Origin: Pseudoalteromonas sp. MM1
GTDB lineage: Bacteria; Pseudomonadota; Gammaproteobacteria; Enterobacterales; Alteromonadaceae
Length of the DNA: 64,000 nt
Assembly: GCF_030296835.1 (NCBI RefSeq)
Contig: NZ_AP027922.1
Coordinates: 2,790,001-2,854,000, forward strand
Direction: 5' to 3'
The translations under genes were made by a program, and so were the position numbers. Within the stretch, counting starts at the first letter, position 1, and each line of letters starts with the position of its first letter. The notes under the pieces are model-generated. The model searched no databases and had not been told where the DNA came from. It was given only the letters and a program-made list of their open reading frames with translations. This document shows, piece by piece, positions 1 to 10,933 of this stretch.

Positions 1-431
1 GTGATGGGTTTGAAATAGAATTAAGTGGTAAAGTAACCGACGATTTAAGTGCAAGCATCAGCTTTAGTAATTTAAGTATTGAGGGTGATGATTTAGTAAA
101 AGATTACACACCAGAAAACCAACTTAAGCTAGCAGCGACTTATCAAGTTCCGTTTGTTGAAGGCTTAACATTTGGTGCTAACTACCGATGGCAAGACTCT
201 GTTAGCCGCGTTCAAGTTGAAGATGCAACCGGTGCTGCACTTGTAACTACTAATCAAGATGCTTACGGTATTCTTGATTTAATGGCTAACTACAAAATTA
301 CAGAAAATGTAGGGGTTACTTTTAACGTTAATAACACCACAGACGAAAAGTACCTACACAGCCTATACTGGGCTCAAGGTTACTACGGTGCCCCACGTAA
401 CTACGCTCTATCGGTAAACTGGCAGCTATAA
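1..431 (+). CDS. TonB-dependent outer-membrane receptor, C-terminal part (5' truncated by window edge)
   Basis: The frame is open from base 3 and ends at TAA 429-431, giving about 142 residues. The residues alternate as in transmembrane beta strands (for example GLTFGANYRWQDS and GVTFNVNNTTDEKY) and finish with YALSVNWQL, whose terminal aromatic-rich strand is typical of TonB-dependent siderophore receptors. The NxxDEKY motif followed by a GAPRNY segment is the usual C-terminal signature of the FhuE/FpvA-like group, so an iron-siderophore substrate is likely but not shown. The plug domain and TonB box lie outside the window. A hairpin terminator follows 33 bases after the stop. Confidence 0.85.
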   Translation, partial: DGFEIELSGKVTDDLSASISFSNLSIEGDDLVKDYTPENQLKLAATYQVPFVEGLTFGANYRWQDSVSRVQVEDATGAALVTTNQDAYGILDLMANYKITENVGVTFNVNNTTDEKYLHSLYWAQGYYGAPRNYALSVNWQL

Positions 432-464
432 GTTACTTTATTAAGTACGGCATTTAATTTTAAA

Positions 465-490
465 CGGCACTTTTTAGTGCCGCTTTTGTT
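465..490 (+). terminator. Rho-independent terminator of the receptor gene
   Basis: The arms CGGCACT (465-471) and AGTGCCG (476-482) enclose a four-base loop and are followed by CTTTTGTTTT. This places a simple intrinsic terminator just after the TonB receptor stop. Confidence 0.7.
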
Positions 491-504
491 TTAAATTTAA
501 ATAC

Positions 505-541
505 AAAAAGGCGCTAACCAGTAATGGTTAGCGCCTTTTAA
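505..541 (-). terminator. Terminator of recA (works on both strands)
   Basis: The stem GGCGCTAACCA / TGGTTAGCGCC has a three-base loop and is flanked by A5 on the left and T4 on the right. Read leftward it ends in TTTTTG and lies about 40 bases after the recA stop. It can also back up the receptor terminator. Confidence 0.8.
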
Positions 542-579
542 AGCTCGGGTCAAATCAAGCTTAGAGAACGTTGTATAGC

Positions 580-1623
580 TTAAAGGTCAGGCTCATCACC
601 TAATACGTCTTCACCATCTTCTGGCTCAACGGTTGCTTTTAATAGCAACATGTCGCGTAATTTTCCTTCAATTTCATCAGCAATTTCTGGGTTTTCTTTT
701 AAAAACTTAATAGAGTTTGATTTACCTTGGCCCACTTTATTGCCATTGTAACTGTACCAAGCACCTGCTTTTTCAACAATTTTGTGCTTTACACCTAAAT
801 CAATGAGCTCACCTTGCTTCGAAATCCCCTCACCATACATGATGATAAATTCAGCTTGTTTAAATGGTGGTGCAACCTTGTTTTTAACTACTTTAACGCG
901 GGTTTCGTTACCTACAACCTCATCGCCTTCTTTTACAGAGCCAATGCGGCGAATATCAATACGTACTGATGCATAAAACTTAAGTGCATTACCACCTGTT
1001 GTTGTTTCAGGGTTACCAAACATTACACCAATTTTCATACGAATTTGGTTAATGAAAATACATAACGTATTTGAGCGTTTAATATTACCTGTAAGCTTAC
1101 GTAGTGCTTGCGACATTAAACGTGCTTGTAAGCCCATGTGCGAGTCGCCCATGTCGCCTTCAATTTCAGCCTTTGGTGTAAGCGCTGCAACAGAGTCAAC
1201 AATAACAACATCTACAGCACTCGAACGTACTAACATGTCACAAATCTCTAGTGCTTGCTCACCGGTATCTGGCTGAGAAACTAACAGCTCATCAATGTTA
1301 ACACCTAACTTTTGTGCATATACCGGATCAAGAGCATGCTCAGCATCAACAAAGGCACATGTTTTTCCCTCTTTTTGTGCTTGTGCGATAACTTGCAAAG
1401 TAAGCGTTGTTTTACCTGATGATTCAGGACCATACACTTCAACAATACGCCCCATAGGTAAACCGCCTATGCCTAAGGCAATGTCGATCCCAAGTGAGCC
1501 TGTAGATACAGCATCAATGTTTAGGGCTTTGTTATCGCCCAGTTTCATAATTGACCCTTTACCAAATTGACGCTCAATTTGTGATAGTGCAGCGTCTAAC
1601 GCTTTTTGTTTATTATCGTTCAT
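580..1623 (-). CDS. recA: Recombinase RecA
   Basis: RecA is the ATP-dependent strand-exchange protein that also triggers LexA self-cleavage in the SOS response. The 347-residue protein carries the Walker A motif GPESSGKTT near residue 65, the conserved [17 protein letters not shown] loop L2 region, and an acidic C-terminal tail ([14 protein letters not shown]). A TTG 12 bases upstream would lengthen it, but the GGAG Shine-Dalgarno overlaps that TTG and sits seven bases before the ATG at 1623, so translation starts at MNDNKQK. An SOS box lies upstream at 1658-1677. pncC lies upstream on the same strand, an arrangement common in gammaproteobacteria. A terminator follows the gene. Confidence 0.98.
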   Translation of the reverse strand: MNDNKQKALDAALSQIERQFGKGSIMKLGDNKALNIDAVSTGSLGIDIALGIGGLPMGRIVEVYGPESSGKTTLTLQVIAQAQKEGKTCAFVDAEHALDPVYAQKLGVNIDELLVSQPDTGEQALEICDMLVRSSAVDVVIVDSVAALTPKAEIEGDMGDSHMGLQARLMSQALRKLTGNIKRSNTLCIFINQIRMKIGVMFGNPETTTGGNALKFYASVRIDIRRIGSVKEGDEVVGNETRVKVVKNKVAPPFKQAEFIIMYGEGISKQGELIDLGVKHKIVEKAGAWYSYNGNKVGQGKSNSIKFLKENPEIADEIEGKLRDMLLLKATVEPEDGEDVLGDEPDL

Positions 1624-1657
1624 TCTGTTCTCCAAATCCGGCTAATGCGAACAAGTA

Positions 1658-1677
1658 TACTGTATGAAATCACAGTA
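1658..1677. promoter_or_regulatory. LexA operator (SOS box) of recA
   Basis: TACTGT-N8-ACAGTA is a perfect match to the gammaproteobacterial LexA consensus CTGT-N8-ACAG with extended flanks. It lies 35 bases upstream of the recA start and just after the pncC stop, so recA has its own damage-inducible promoter rather than relying on read-through from pncC. Confidence 0.9.
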
Positions 1678-1688
1678 TCAAGTGAAAT

Positions 1689-2180
1689 TTATAACTTTAT
1701 CTGCTCTATTGTTTTTTTCAACGCAAATTCAATAGCTTGAGCCCTAACCTGCGCTCTGTCACCACTAAATATTTGCTCAAATGTAAATTGTTCATCGGCA
1801 ATTTGCAGGCAAAACCATACAAACCCCACAGGTTTACCAGGTGTAGCGCCGCCCGGTCCTGCAATACCAGAAATAGCAATGGCCACATCGGCGTTAGCCA
1901 CGCTTTTTGCACCAAATGCCATCTCTTTTACGGTTTGCTCACTCACTGCACCAAATTGCTCAAGCGTAGTGTTAGCTACATTTAACAGTTCATGCTTAGC
2001 TTCATTACTGTAGGTAACAAATGCGCGGCCCAAATAAGCAGAGCTACCAGGCGTATCTGTCAGCGCATAACTCACCCCACCACCAGTACATGATTCAGCG
2101 GTAGTGATCCATAAGCGTTTATCCGTTAAAATAACGCCCAATTGCGCAGCAAGTGTTTTAATCTCTTGATGTAATTCCAT
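1689..2180 (-). CDS. pncC: Nicotinamide-nucleotide amidase (CinA C-terminal domain family)
   Basis: This 163-residue protein is the stand-alone CinA C-terminal domain, which deamidates NMN to NaMN in the pyridine nucleotide cycle. The signature [16 protein letters not shown] near residue 30 holds the proposed catalytic Ser, and [16 protein letters not shown] is the conserved Gly-rich segment. A TTG start 21 codons upstream would invade mutS; the ATG at 2180 is preceded by AAGG at a good distance and is preferred. The gene lies directly upstream of recA and diverges from mutS across only 21 bases, so the two promoters must overlap each other's coding start. Confidence 0.92.
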   Translation of the reverse strand: MELHQEIKTLAAQLGVILTDKRLWITTAESCTGGGVSYALTDTPGSSAYLGRAFVTYSNEAKHELLNVANTTLEQFGAVSEQTVKEMAFGAKSVANADVAIAISGIAGPGGATPGKPVGFVWFCLQIADEQFTFEQIFSGDRAQVRAQAIEFALKKTIEQIKL

Positions 2181-2201
2181 ATTCAGCCTTTGGGTAAATA
2201 C

Positions 2202-4787
2202 ATGTCGTTTGATCTTTATGCACCGCACACTATAAAACAACAAACCCCTATGATGCAGCAGTATCTAAAAATAAAATCAGAGCATCGCGATATTTTATTG
2301 TTTTATCGTATGGGGGATTTTTATGAACTCTTTTTTGACGACGCTAAACGCGCGGCTCAATTACTCGATATTTCGCAAACGCATCGTGGTAAAGCCGGCG
2401 GCGATCCTATCCCTATGGCAGGCGTACCTTATCACGCGGTAGAAAACTATTTAGCGCGTTTAGTGCAAATGGGCGAATCGGTTGCTATATGTGAGCAAGT
2501 TGGTGACCCCGCTACCAGTAAAGGGCCCGTTGAGCGTAAAGTAGTACGTATTGTTACACCGGGTACTATTTCAGATGAAGCACTATTGCAAGAGCGTCAA
2601 GATAACTTACTCACTAGCGTATGGCAAAATAAAAAAGGGTTATACGGTATTGCCTACCTTGATATAAATTCCGGGCGCTTCAACGTAGTTGAAGTTAACA
2701 CCGACGAAGCATTTACTTCAACCCTACAGCGCTTAGCGCCCGCAGAGCTTTTATACTGTGAAAGCTTTGAAAGCACACATTTAATTGAGCATGTAAAAGG
2801 AGCGCGCCGACGCCCTGAATGGGAGTTTGACCTAGATACCGCTCAACATTTACTGTGCGAGCAGTTTGGCACAAAAGATTTAGTCGGTTTTGGTGTAGAT
2901 AAAGCTTATGCTGCTTTAGTTGCTGCGGGTTGCTTAATGCAATACGTAAAAGACACACAACGTATAGCGCTACCGCATATCCGTGCCATTACCCTTGAGC
3001 ATAACGAACATGCCGTTATATTAGATGCTGCAACGCGCAAAAATTTAGAGCTAACCGTTAATTTATCAGGTGGCTTTGAGAATACCTTAGCTCAGGTACT
3101 TGATAAAACTGCCACAGCCATGGGGTCACGTTTACTTAAACGCCGCATTCATACACCTGTGCGCAATAAAAATGAGCTTAACTCACGTTTAAATGCCATT
3201 AGCGCTATTTTAAATGCGCAGTTATATGGCGAGTTACACGATTCATTAAAAGAAATTGGTGACATAGAGCGTGTAATAGCACGTCTTGCTTTATGCACCG
3301 CACGCCCGCGCGATCTAACTCGGCTTCGCAGTGCCCTACAAGCACTCGCACCATTGCATGCATTATTAAACGATGCTAATGATGAGCGTATTGCTAGCAT
3401 TGTTCGCCATTCTCCAGAGCTGCCTGAGCTACAGGCTTTACTTGAGCGTGCTGTTATTGATAACCCACCGGTACTCATTCGCGATGGGGGCGTTATTGCA
3501 CCAGGCTACAACAGCGAGCTCGATGAATGGCGAAACTTGAGTAAAGGCGCTACCGATATACTTGAGCAACTTGAGCTTAGAGAGCGCGAGCGCACGGGGA
3601 TCAGCACATTAAAAATTGGCTATAACAAGGTGCATGGCTTTTTTATCGAAGTTAGTCGTGCAAATTCGCACTTAGTACCTGCTGATTATATTCGCCGCCA
3701 AACGCTTAAAAATAATGAGCGCTACATAATACCTGAGCTAAAAGAGCACGAAGACAAAGTACTTGGTAGCCAATCAAAAGCGCTTGCGCTTGAAAAACAG
3801 TTATATGAAGAACTATTTGAATTTATAGCTCCGCATATTGAACAGCTTCAAATGATGGCTAGTGCATTGGCCGATTTAGATGTACTCAATAACCTAGCAG
3901 AGCGAGCACAAACGCTAAACTATGCAAAACCACAACTATGCGATGATGATAATATAAGCATTAAGCAAGGTCGCCACCCAGTGGTAGAGCAAGTAATGAA
4001 AGAACCTTTTATTGCCAACCCTGTGGAGCTAAATAGCCAGCGTAAAATGTTGATCATCACCGGTCCAAACATGGGTGGTAAATCAACCTACATGCGTCAA
4101 ACAGCACTTATCGTATTGATGGCACATATTGGCTGCTATGTCCCTGCTGATAGTGCAAAAATTGGTAATATTGACCGAATATTTACTCGTATTGGCGCTA
4201 GCGACGACTTAGCCTCTGGTCGCTCTACTTTTATGGTAGAGATGACAGAAACCGCCACAATATTAAATAATGCGACTGCGCAATCTTTGGTATTAATGGA
4301 TGAAATAGGCAGAGGCACCAGTACCTATGATGGCTTATCACTTGCTTATGCAACAGCTGATCATCTGGCACAAAAAATATCTGCAAAAACATTATTTGCT
4401 ACGCACTACTTTGAATTAACGGAACTTGCCGAGCAAAAAACCGGGCTGGTTAATGTGCACCTAGATGCCATAGAGCACAACGACACCATTGCATTTATGC
4501 ATACGGTGCTTGATGGAGCGGCAAGTAAAAGCTTTGGCTTACAAGTCGCTGCGCTTGCCGGCGTGCCTAAATCCGTAATAACCCAAGCAAAACAAAAACT
4601 TAAGCTACTCGAAAACCACCAAAGTGTGACTTCACCTAATGCTGAGCAGCAGGCGTTTTCATTTGCTAATGAGCTACCTGCACCTGAACCCTCTGAGATT
4701 GAAGAGCAGCTTAGCGCAATAGACCCAGACAACCTATCGCCGCGTCAAGCACACGAGTTACTCTATAAGTTAAAAGCACTGCTTTAA
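2202..4787 (+). CDS. mutS: DNA mismatch repair protein MutS
   Basis: MutS recognises mismatches and small loops and recruits MutL. The 861-residue protein has the mismatch-binding Phe-X-Glu motif in GDFYELFF near residue 36, the connector, lever and clamp domains, and a C-terminal ATPase with Walker [10 protein letters not shown], Walker [14 protein letters not shown] and the signature [11 protein letters not shown]. The C-terminal tail ends in a short helical tetramerisation-like segment ([16 protein letters not shown]). The ATG at 2202 gives the conserved start MSFDLYAPH; the TTG at 2190 is an unlikely extension. It ends at a terminator shared with the convergent rpoS. Confidence 0.97.
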   Translation: MSFDLYAPHTIKQQTPMMQQYLKIKSEHRDILLFYRMGDFYELFFDDAKRAAQLLDISQTHRGKAGGDPIPMAGVPYHAVENYLARLVQMGESVAICEQVGDPATSKGPVERKVVRIVTPGTISDEALLQERQDNLLTSVWQNKKGLYGIAYLDINSGRFNVVEVNTDEAFTSTLQRLAPAELLYCESFESTHLIEHVKGARRRPEWEFDLDTAQHLLCEQFGTKDLVGFGVDKAYAALVAAGCLMQYVKDTQRIALPHIRAITLEHNEHAVILDAATRKNLELTVNLSGGFENTLAQVLDKTATAMGSRLLKRRIHTPVRNKNELNSRLNAISAILNAQLYGELHDSLKEIGDIERVIARLALCTARPRDLTRLRSALQALAPLHALLNDANDERIASIVRHSPELPELQALLERAVIDNPPVLIRDGGVIAPGYNSELDEWRNLSKGATDILEQLELRERERTGISTLKIGYNKVHGFFIEVSRANSHLVPADYIRRQTLKNNERYIIPELKEHEDKVLGSQSKALALEKQLYEELFEFIAPHIEQLQMMASALADLDVLNNLAERAQTLNYAKPQLCDDDNISIKQGRHPVVEQVMKEPFIANPVELNSQRKMLIITGPNMGGKSTYMRQTALIVLMAHIGCYVPADSAKIGNIDRIFTRIGASDDLASGRSTFMVEMTETATILNNATAQSLVLMDEIGRGTSTYDGLSLAYATADHLAQKISAKTLFATHYFELTELAEQKTGLVNVHLDAIEHNDTIAFMHTVLDGAASKSFGLQVAALAGVPKSVITQAKQKLKLLENHQSVTSPNAEQQAFSFANELPAPEPSEIEEQLSAIDPDNLSPRQAHELLYKLKALL

Positions 4788-4796
4788 GTTTGGCAT

Positions 4797-4830
4797 AAAA
4801 AAAGCTGAAGGTTTTACCCTTCAGCTTTTA
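4797..4830. terminator. Bidirectional terminator between mutS and rpoS
   Basis: The stem AAAAGCTGAAGG / CCTTCAGCTTTT has a six-base loop and A/T tracts on both sides. It lies between two convergent genes and should stop transcription from both. Confidence 0.85.
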
Positions 4831-4854
4831 AACACATAGACAGTATAAAAGGGG

Positions 4855-5829
4855 TTACGAGAACTGGTCAAACAAGCTTTCTGTGCTTAACCCTTCTTGT
4901 TGTAAAATATCTTTTAAACGGCGTAATGCTTCTACCTGAATTTGTCTTACGCGTTCTCGCGTTAAACCTATTTCACGGCCCACATCTTCAAGTGTTGATG
5001 GCTCATAACCAAGTAAACCAAAGCGACGCGCTAATACTTCACGTTGTTTAGGGTTTAACTCACCTAACCAATCTACAATATGTTTGTTAATGTCGTTGTT
5101 TTGAACTTCACCCTCAGGGCCTGAGCTTTTTTCATCGGCTATAATATCTAAAAGTGCGCTGTCGTTCTCACCGCCAATTGGCATATCAACTGAGGCAATT
5201 TTTTCGTTCAAGCGTAGCATTTTTGTTACGTCTTCTACGGGTCTGCCTAGGCTTTCTGCAATTTCTTCAGCAGTTGGCTCATGATCGAGCTTTTGTGTCA
5301 GCTCACGTGCAGTTCGCAAGTACACGTTTAATTCTTTAACTACATGAATTGGTAAACGAATTGTGCGCGTTTGATTCATAATGGCGCGTTCAATTGTTTG
5401 GCGTATCCACCATGTTGCGTAAGTTGAAAATCTAAACCCGCGCTCAGGGTCAAACTTTTCAACAGCGCGAATTAAACCAAGGTTGCCCTCTTCAATTAAA
5501 TCTAAAAGTGCTAATCCTCGGTTATTATAACGGCGGGCAATTTTTACAACTAAACGTAGGTTACTTTCAATCATACGCTTGCGAGATGCTTCACATCCAC
5601 GTAGCGATTTGCGGGCAAAAAATACTTCTTCTTCTGCGCTAAGTAGGGGAGAAAAACCAATTTCTCCTAAATAAAGTTGAGTTGCATCAAGGTTTTTAGT
5701 GACTTCCTCTTTTGCAAATATCTCTTCTTCGTTATCTACCTCTTCAAGTAGTGCTGCAGTTTCTTCTACTGCGGTGTCATCAAATTTTTCGTCGGTGGTG
5801 TTTTTGTCAAGTTTTGCTGCGTTAGCCAT
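4855..5829 (-). CDS. rpoS: RNA polymerase sigma factor RpoS
   Basis: RpoS is the stationary-phase and general stress sigma factor. The 324-residue protein has a long acidic N-terminus, region 1.2 beginning at [11 protein letters not shown], region 2 with [12 protein letters not shown] and the -10 melting helix [16 protein letters not shown], region 3 ([11 protein letters not shown]) and a region 4 helix-turn-helix ([20 protein letters not shown]). The ATG at 5829 follows GGGAGAAGG; the TTG six codons upstream is rejected. nlpD ends 35 bases upstream, so as in enterobacteria the main rpoS promoter may lie inside nlpD; no clear promoter was identified by eye. Confidence 0.96.
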   Translation of the reverse strand: MANAAKLDKNTTDEKFDDTAVEETAALLEEVDNEEEIFAKEEVTKNLDATQLYLGEIGFSPLLSAEEEVFFARKSLRGCEASRKRMIESNLRLVVKIARRYNNRGLALLDLIEEGNLGLIRAVEKFDPERGFRFSTYATWWIRQTIERAIMNQTRTIRLPIHVVKELNVYLRTARELTQKLDHEPTAEEIAESLGRPVEDVTKMLRLNEKIASVDMPIGGENDSALLDIIADEKSSGPEGEVQNNDINKHIVDWLGELNPKQREVLARRFGLLGYEPSTLEDVGREIGLTRERVRQIQVEALRRLKDILQQEGLSTESLFDQFS

Positions 5830-5864
5830 AAGCCTTCTCCCGAGCAATTATCAATACCTAAAAA

Positions 5865-6689
5865 TTAGGGGAGGTATTTAGCAGGATTGACAGCTTGCCC
5901 ACGGTAGCGAATTTCAAAACGAAGCGCAGTGACCGAAGATTCTGACTTGCCCATTTCTGCTATTTTTTGTCCTGCCTTAACTTTCTGCTTTTCTTTAACA
6001 AGTAGTTTCGAGTTATGTGCATATGCACTTAGGTAATCATCATTATGTTTCAAAATGATTAAATTACCGTATCCCCGAAGCGCATTACCCGCATACACCA
6101 CCGTTCCTTGTGCTGCGGCTAAAACTGAAGCCCCTGTACGGTTAGTAATCTGTAAACCCTTGTAACCGTTTTCCTTATTAGAAAAGCGTTTAGTCACTTT
6201 GCCCTTTGCAGGCCAAAACCACTTTACTTTACTGCTCGACGAAGGTTTTGCATTACTAACTATTTCATTGGCTTGTTTTCGAACATACTCTCGTTGTTTC
6301 GGCTGATCAAGACTTTTCTTTAATTTTTTGTTACTTTTTTGTTCTATTTTATTTTTAGTGCTTTTGCTCTTATTTGAAGGATTGTTAGCTACGCTATTTT
6401 TTTTAGTCGTATTAAGGTCAATAACCTGACCAGGATAGATGACATAAGGTGATGGAATTAAATTGTTTTTTGCCAGCATTCTAAAATCTTGCCCTGCGCT
6501 AAAAGCAATTGAATATAAAGTATCACCTTTTTGCACTCTATATTTGTTACCATAAATGTTAACAACTCCACGATAATCGTTAACATTACTATTTAAACTA
6601 CTTACTGGTGCAGGTGCATTTCGAGATGAGCACCCTTGGAGTAAAATCACTGTAAATACAATTAAATAAAATGACAATCGCTTATTCAA
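5865..6689 (-). CDS. nlpD: Murein hydrolase activator NlpD (LysM and degenerate LytM domain lipoprotein)
   Basis: NlpD is an envelope lipoprotein that activates the amidase AmiC during septum splitting. The 274-residue product begins with a lipoprotein signal (lipobox LQGC, Cys20), then a LysM peptidoglycan-binding domain (YRVQKGDTLYSIA, near residues 50-95), a Lys/Asn-rich linker and a C-terminal M23/LytM domain. The first zinc-ligand His expected in an active M23 peptidase is replaced within GYKGLQITNRTG, and no HxH is seen near LSAYAHNSKL, which fits a non-catalytic activator. It lies between yqaA and rpoS in the conserved order. Confidence 0.9.
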   Translation of the reverse strand: MNKRLSFYLIVFTVILLQGCSSRNAPAPVSSLNSNVNDYRGVVNIYGNKYRVQKGDTLYSIAFSAGQDFRMLAKNNLIPSPYVIYPGQVIDLNTTKKNSVANNPSNKSKSTKNKIEQKSNKKLKKSLDQPKQREYVRKQANEIVSNAKPSSSSKVKWFWPAKGKVTKRFSNKENGYKGLQITNRTGASVLAAAQGTVVYAGNALRGYGNLIILKHNDDYLSAYAHNSKLLVKEKQKVKAGQKIAEMGKSESSVTALRFEIRYRGQAVNPAKYLP

Positions 6690-6730
6690 CAGGTTTTACT
6701 CCAAAACTTTAAAAGTGCTGCTTTTAGCAA

Positions 6731-7309
6731 TTAACGTAAAAAGAAGTACGCTATTACTATTAATACAACTAAACCCCAGCCAAGTACTTCAACATACTGA
6801 CGTAATTTTTGCTCCATCTTAACTCCGCCCCACTTCATTAAAGCAGAAACTAAAAAGAAACGCGCACCACGGCCAATTGCCGATGCAATTAAAAATGGCA
6901 AAAACGCCATCTGTAAAACGCCTGCACCTATGGTAAATACTTTATAAGGAATAGGTGAAAAGCCCGCTAAAAATACCACCCACACACCATACTCTTTAAA
7001 CCATGTAAGCGCTGTTTCAAACTTTTCTTGCCAGTGCATCTGCTCAATAAAGGGCTGTACAACAGGCTCAAATAACCAGTAACCTAAAAAGTAACCTACA
7101 ATTCCCCCAAGCACTGAAGCAACCGTTGCAAAGCTTGCAAAGCGCCATGCTTTACTTGGTTGAGCAAGCGACATAGGCGCAAGCATTACATCAGGAGGAA
7201 CCGGAAAAAAAACAGACTCAGCAAAGCTCATGGCGGCTAAATAGCGCTCAGCAAAGCGGTGTTTTGCCCACACGAGGGCCATATCGTATAACTTAGTAAA
7301 CAATTTCAA
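6731..7309 (-). CDS. YqaA family membrane protein (DedA/SNARE-associated superfamily)
   Basis: This 192-residue inner-membrane protein has several hydrophobic segments, the motif SFAESVFFPVPPDVMLAP near residue 28, and AGFSPIPYKVFTIGAG, which match the DedA-like VTT fold (the re-entrant loop with the F-x-P-x-P signature). DedA relatives are linked to lipid flipping, but the role of the YqaA branch is not settled. The start is TTG at 7309, supported by AGGA seven bases upstream; the first ATG would remove the N-terminal helix. It lies nine bases after pcm in the rpoS cluster. Confidence 0.8.
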   Translation of the reverse strand: MKLFTKLYDMALVWAKHRFAERYLAAMSFAESVFFPVPPDVMLAPMSLAQPSKAWRFASFATVASVLGGIVGYFLGYWLFEPVVQPFIEQMHWQEKFETALTWFKEYGVWVVFLAGFSPIPYKVFTIGAGVLQMAFLPFLIASAIGRGARFFLVSALMKWGGVKMEQKLRQYVEVLGWGLVVLIVIAYFFLR

Positions 7310-7318
7310 CGTGAATTC

Positions 7319-7957
7319 CTATTCAATATCACCAGGGACGAGAGGGACAAACCGTACTGGTGCAATAACATGCTCTGTGAAGCTATCGCTTTGGCGAATA
7401 ACCATAGTTAATTTTTGATTTTGCTCGCCAATAGGGGCTAATAGCACGCCGCCATCAGCTAATTGTGCAAGTAAATCTTGCGGTACTTTAGAAGCCGCAG
7501 CCGTGACAATAATACCATCAAACGGGGCTTGCGAGTGCCACCCTTGCCACCCATCACCATGCTTCATAGCAACGTTGTATAAATCAAGTTGATGCAAACG
7601 TCGCTTGGCCTGCCATTGCAATGCTTTAATACGTTCAACCGAAAACACTTTGGTAAAGCACTTTGCTAATATCGCGGTTTGATACCCAGAGCCCGTACCA
7701 ATTTCAAGTACTTTGTTGCGCACACCTGCTAAATGCAGCAGCTCAGTCATTCTAGCCACAATATAAGGCTGTGAAATTGTTTGCCCTTGCCCAATGGGCA
7801 AAGCGGTATTTTCGTATGCTTTGTGTTTTAGCACATCATCAATAAAGGCATGACGTGGTGTTTCGGCAATAGCTTTTAGTACTTGTTTGTCTTCTACGCC
7901 TTCTTGCTCTAAAAGCTTAGAAAGCGCATTAGCACTGCGCGAGTAATTAGCCAGCAC
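7319..7957 (-). CDS. pcm: Protein-L-isoaspartate O-methyltransferase
   Basis: Pcm uses S-adenosylmethionine to methylate isoaspartyl residues in aged proteins, starting their repair. The 212-residue protein shows the SAM-binding motif [16 protein letters not shown] (near residue 80), the upstream substrate motif [15 protein letters not shown], and the C-terminal FVPLVPG block. The start is GTG at 7957 with GGAG eight bases upstream. It overlaps the surE stop by 11 bases, so the two are translationally coupled, as is usual for the surE-pcm pair. Confidence 0.95.
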   Translation of the reverse strand: MLANYSRSANALSKLLEQEGVEDKQVLKAIAETPRHAFIDDVLKHKAYENTALPIGQGQTISQPYIVARMTELLHLAGVRNKVLEIGTGSGYQTAILAKCFTKVFSVERIKALQWQAKRRLHQLDLYNVAMKHGDGWQGWHSQAPFDGIIVTAAASKVPQDLLAQLADGGVLLAPIGEQNQKLTMVIRQSDSFTEHVIAPVRFVPLVPGDIE

Positions 7958-8711
7958 GGTTTATCTCCATGTCGGCTAACCATTCACCTACCGCATTTAT
8001 GCTTTCTTTTGCTGTCATATCAACACTTAATGGGGTCACTGAAGCATAGCCATTATTAATAGCGTAAAAATCAGTGCCCTCACCGGCATCGCTTTCAATA
8101 CCAAGCGAGCCATACCAAAAAATATCTCGTCCCCAAGGGTCGGTTTGTTTGGTCATGGTTTCGGCTTTATGACGAGCACCTAAGCGGGTAACTTGCACGC
8201 CTTTTAGCTCATTTAAAGGAATATCGGGTACATTTACATTAATAATTTGATCTTTTGGCAGTGGGTGCGAAGCAAGGCCTTTAATTATGTTAACAGTCAC
8301 CGCTGCAGCTGTTTCAAAATGTTCACCATGGTGCGAGCAAAGCGACACGGCAATAGCAGGCAAGCCTAAATGACGTCCTTCGGTCGCCGCTGCCACGGTG
8401 CCTGAATATAATGTATCATCGCCCAAATTAGCACCATGATTAATCCCTGCGACTACTAAATCAGGCGTTTCATCAACTAATTGACTAACCCCTAAATGTA
8501 CACAATCCGTCGGCGTGCCATTAACCGATATAAAGCCGTTTTCAAGCGTGGTAGAGCGCAGTGGATTTATTAATGTTAACGAGTTACTGGCGCCGCTACA
8601 GTTACGATCTGGGGCTACAAGAGTTACATCGGCAATTTGCGTAAGAGCCTGGTATAAAACCGCAATTCCTTTGGCATTTACACCGTCATCGTTACTAAGC
8701 AGTATCTTCAT
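7947..8711 (-). CDS. surE: 5'/3'-nucleotidase SurE
   Basis: SurE is a metal-dependent nucleoside monophosphatase and exopolyphosphatase important for stationary-phase survival. The 254-residue protein starts with [16 protein letters not shown], containing the catalytic Asp pair, and has [31 protein letters not shown] and VNVNVPD-like motifs of the family. The ATG at 8711 follows AAGGACAG and is clearly the true start; the frame stays open 33 codons further into truD. It overlaps truD by 17 bases and pcm by 11. Confidence 0.95.
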   Translation of the reverse strand: MKILLSNDDGVNAKGIAVLYQALTQIADVTLVAPDRNCSGASNSLTLINPLRSTTLENGFISVNGTPTDCVHLGVSQLVDETPDLVVAGINHGANLGDDTLYSGTVAAATEGRHLGLPAIAVSLCSHHGEHFETAAAVTVNIIKGLASHPLPKDQIINVNVPDIPLNELKGVQVTRLGARHKAETMTKQTDPWGRDIFWYGSLGIESDAGEGTDFYAINNGYASVTPLSVDMTAKESINAVGEWLADMEINRAG

Positions 8712-9741
8712 TTTGACTGTCCTTTTCTTTTCGCTCATTAGGGCTTGCATCGGTGTAATCCACCAGCTCTCGTAAAAGTGCGGTAGCAAAACACCCTTTA
8801 GGCAAGCCAAAGCTTAATTTTAAAGTCGTTTCGTCTAGTGTTTCTATGGTTAAATTTTGTGGAATGAGGCGCAGCATACGGCGCTCATTTTTAAGGCCTA
8901 AATCGCCTAAGCCCTCACACCATGCTTGGTATGGTTTTAACCATATTTTTTCTTGATCAGTTAAGCCTTTTTCACTTTTACCCACCATAGGGGCCGACAT
9001 CATAATATCGCCAGAGGCTAAACGTGCTATGTTTTCATCGCTTATTGCATCTTCAAAAAATGCGTTACTACCGCTGAGCATAAATACTTCACGGTGCATG
9101 GTTTTAGCTAACCCATGCTCTTTAACACGTAAGCTCACTATTTGGTTAAATACATGAGAACGGGCAGCGGAGATAATAATACCGCGTAGTTTTTTATCGC
9201 GAATGCGTTCGCCGGCAAACATTTTTTCGGCCATCACTAAATTATGCCCATCGCGGCCAAAGCGCTGCTCACCAAAGTAGTTAGGTACACCAGCACGTAC
9301 GGCATTAATGCGGCATAATATATCAAGGGGTTGGGTTACATTACGAAGCGTAATAGTGAATCGATTTCCTTTGTGGCAACCGGTACGTAGTTTACGTTCG
9401 TGGCGCTGTTGCGAAACCACAAAAATACTGTCGCTATTAAGTTCACTAAAATCAATATGCTTTTTAATGGGAACTTTCACGCTAAACCATTGGCTACACA
9501 CGCCGTGGCGGTCTTTCATGCCGGCATAGCTTACTTCACGCGGCGACACTCCAGCCTTTTGTGCAATTAACTTGGCCACGTACTGCGTGTTTTCACCTTT
9601 TTTAACGACCTGTAAGCATATATGCTCACCACTGCCGGTAAATTCTATACCAAGGTCTTCATCAACCATAAAATCTTCAGCAGTGGTTTTAAAGTCGGCT
9701 TTAGAAAGTGGTGCACCGTATAGGTAATTTAAATCGCTCAT
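8695..9741 (-). CDS. truD: tRNA pseudouridine(13) synthase TruD
   Basis: TruD isomerises U13 of tRNA-Glu. The 348-residue protein has the N-terminal [10 protein letters not shown] motif, the catalytic Asp in [17 protein letters not shown] near residue 80, and the TruD-specific insertion domain with [14 protein letters not shown]. The ATG overlaps the ispF stop as ATGA. The C-terminal tail is rich in charged residues and overlaps the surE start. Confidence 0.95.
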   Translation of the reverse strand: MSDLNYLYGAPLSKADFKTTAEDFMVDEDLGIEFTGSGEHICLQVVKKGENTQYVAKLIAQKAGVSPREVSYAGMKDRHGVCSQWFSVKVPIKKHIDFSELNSDSIFVVSQQRHERKLRTGCHKGNRFTITLRNVTQPLDILCRINAVRAGVPNYFGEQRFGRDGHNLVMAEKMFAGERIRDKKLRGIIISAARSHVFNQIVSLRVKEHGLAKTMHREVFMLSGSNAFFEDAISDENIARLASGDIMMSAPMVGKSEKGLTDQEKIWLKPYQAWCEGLGDLGLKNERRMLRLIPQNLTIETLDETTLKLSFGLPKGCFATALLRELVDYTDASPNERKEKDSQNEDTA

Positions 9742-10235
9742 GCGCTTGTTGTACTCTCAAGCGCTTTACTCATAATAACCACTGCATGGCTAGAAATACC
9801 TTCTTTTCGCCCTTCAAAGCCAAGCTTTTCAGTGGTGGTCGCTTTAACATTTATTTGAGACAGCTCGCAATTTAAATCGCTGGCTAAATTAGAGCGCATA
9901 GCTTGGATGTGTGGCAACATTTTAGGAGCTTGCGCCACAATAGTGACATCGCCATTACCCAGTACATAACCTTGCTCTTTAGCAAGGCCTACAACATGGC
10001 GAAGTAAAATACGGCTGTCGATATTTTCATACTCGCTCGCCGTATCCGGAAAATGCTTACCAATATCGCCCATTGCCAACGCGCCTAAAATAGCATCGCA
10101 TAATGCATGAATAGCAACATCGCCATCTGAGTGTGCTAAAAAGCCCTGCGGGTAATCTATTTTTTCGCCGCAAATTGTTATTGGGCCTTCGCCACCAAAT
10201 TTGTGTACGTCAAAACCATGGCCAATTCGAATCAT
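9738..10235 (-). CDS. ispF: 2-C-methyl-D-erythritol 2,4-cyclodiphosphate synthase
   Basis: IspF closes the cyclic diphosphate in the MEP isoprenoid pathway. The 165-residue protein starts [13 protein letters not shown] with the zinc ligands Asp and His, then [25 protein letters not shown], and a C-terminal [13 protein letters not shown] motif, all hallmarks of the family. The ATG overlaps the ispD stop by four bases (ATGA), so ispD and ispF are coupled. Confidence 0.97.
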   Translation of the reverse strand: MIRIGHGFDVHKFGGEGPITICGEKIDYPQGFLAHSDGDVAIHALCDAILGALAMGDIGKHFPDTASEYENIDSRILLRHVVGLAKEQGYVLGNGDVTIVAQAPKMLPHIQAMRSNLASDLNCELSQINVKATTTEKLGFEGRKEGISSHAVVIMSKALESTTSA

Positions 10236-10933
10236 AATGCTTGCTCGTTTTGTTGTTTGTTTAATAAAAACCCCGCTAGGTCTAAATCCTCCGGCGTGGT
10301 TATTTTAATATTGTCGCTGCGCCCTGCAATTAGCTTAACGGGTTTATTTGCCCACTCAATGGCACTGGCTTCATCGGTAATAGTTGCGCCCTCACAAAGC
10401 GCGCTCTGCAACGCATTTTTAAGCTCGGCATATTTAAAAAATTGCGGTGTAAGCGCTTGCCATAAATCATCACGAGGAACCGTTTGCTCGCTATGCGTGT
10501 TTCCGCGCTTTATGGTGTCTTTTACTTTACTTGCTAAAATGCCGCCTTCATCATCATTGATACACTGCGCCATTAACGTTTCAATATCGTTAATAGTGAC
10601 TAAGGGACGGGCTGCGTCGTGCACCAGCACCCATTCAGGCGGGTTATTTTCTAAAAATAATAAGCTATTAAGCACTGAATCAGCACGTTCTTGTCCGCCG
10701 TTAGCACGTAAAATGCGAGAGTCTATACATGGAAGCGTGTCAAAGTAAGGATCGGTTTGGCTCACGGCGACCACTATTTTGCTTAAACTTTGTAATTGCG
10801 AAAGCTTATAAAGCGTGTGCTCTAAAATAGTTTTTCCTGCCAATTTAATATACTGCTTTGGAGCATTGTGCTGCATTCTGCTCCCCACGCCGGCAGCGGG
10901 TACAATAGCAGCAATGGTAGTGTTAGTTTTCAT
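10232..10933 (-). CDS. ispD: 2-C-methyl-D-erythritol 4-phosphate cytidylyltransferase
   Basis: IspD makes CDP-methylerythritol in the MEP pathway. The 233-residue protein has the nucleotide-binding loop [12 protein letters not shown], the [17 protein letters not shown] motif, VHDAARPLV and [10 protein letters not shown]. The ATG at 10933 is the conserved start; a longer frame would run 12 codons further into ftsB. It overlaps the end of ftsB by 11 bases, the common ftsB-ispD arrangement. Confidence 0.96.
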   Translation of the reverse strand: MKTNTTIAAIVPAAGVGSRMQHNAPKQYIKLAGKTILEHTLYKLSQLQSLSKIVVAVSQTDPYFDTLPCIDSRILRANGGQERADSVLNSLLFLENNPPEWVLVHDAARPLVTINDIETLMAQCINDDEGGILASKVKDTIKRGNTHSEQTVPRDDLWQALTPQFFKYAELKNALQSALCEGATITDEASAIEWANKPVKLIAGRSDNIKITTPEDLDLAGFLLNKQQNEQAL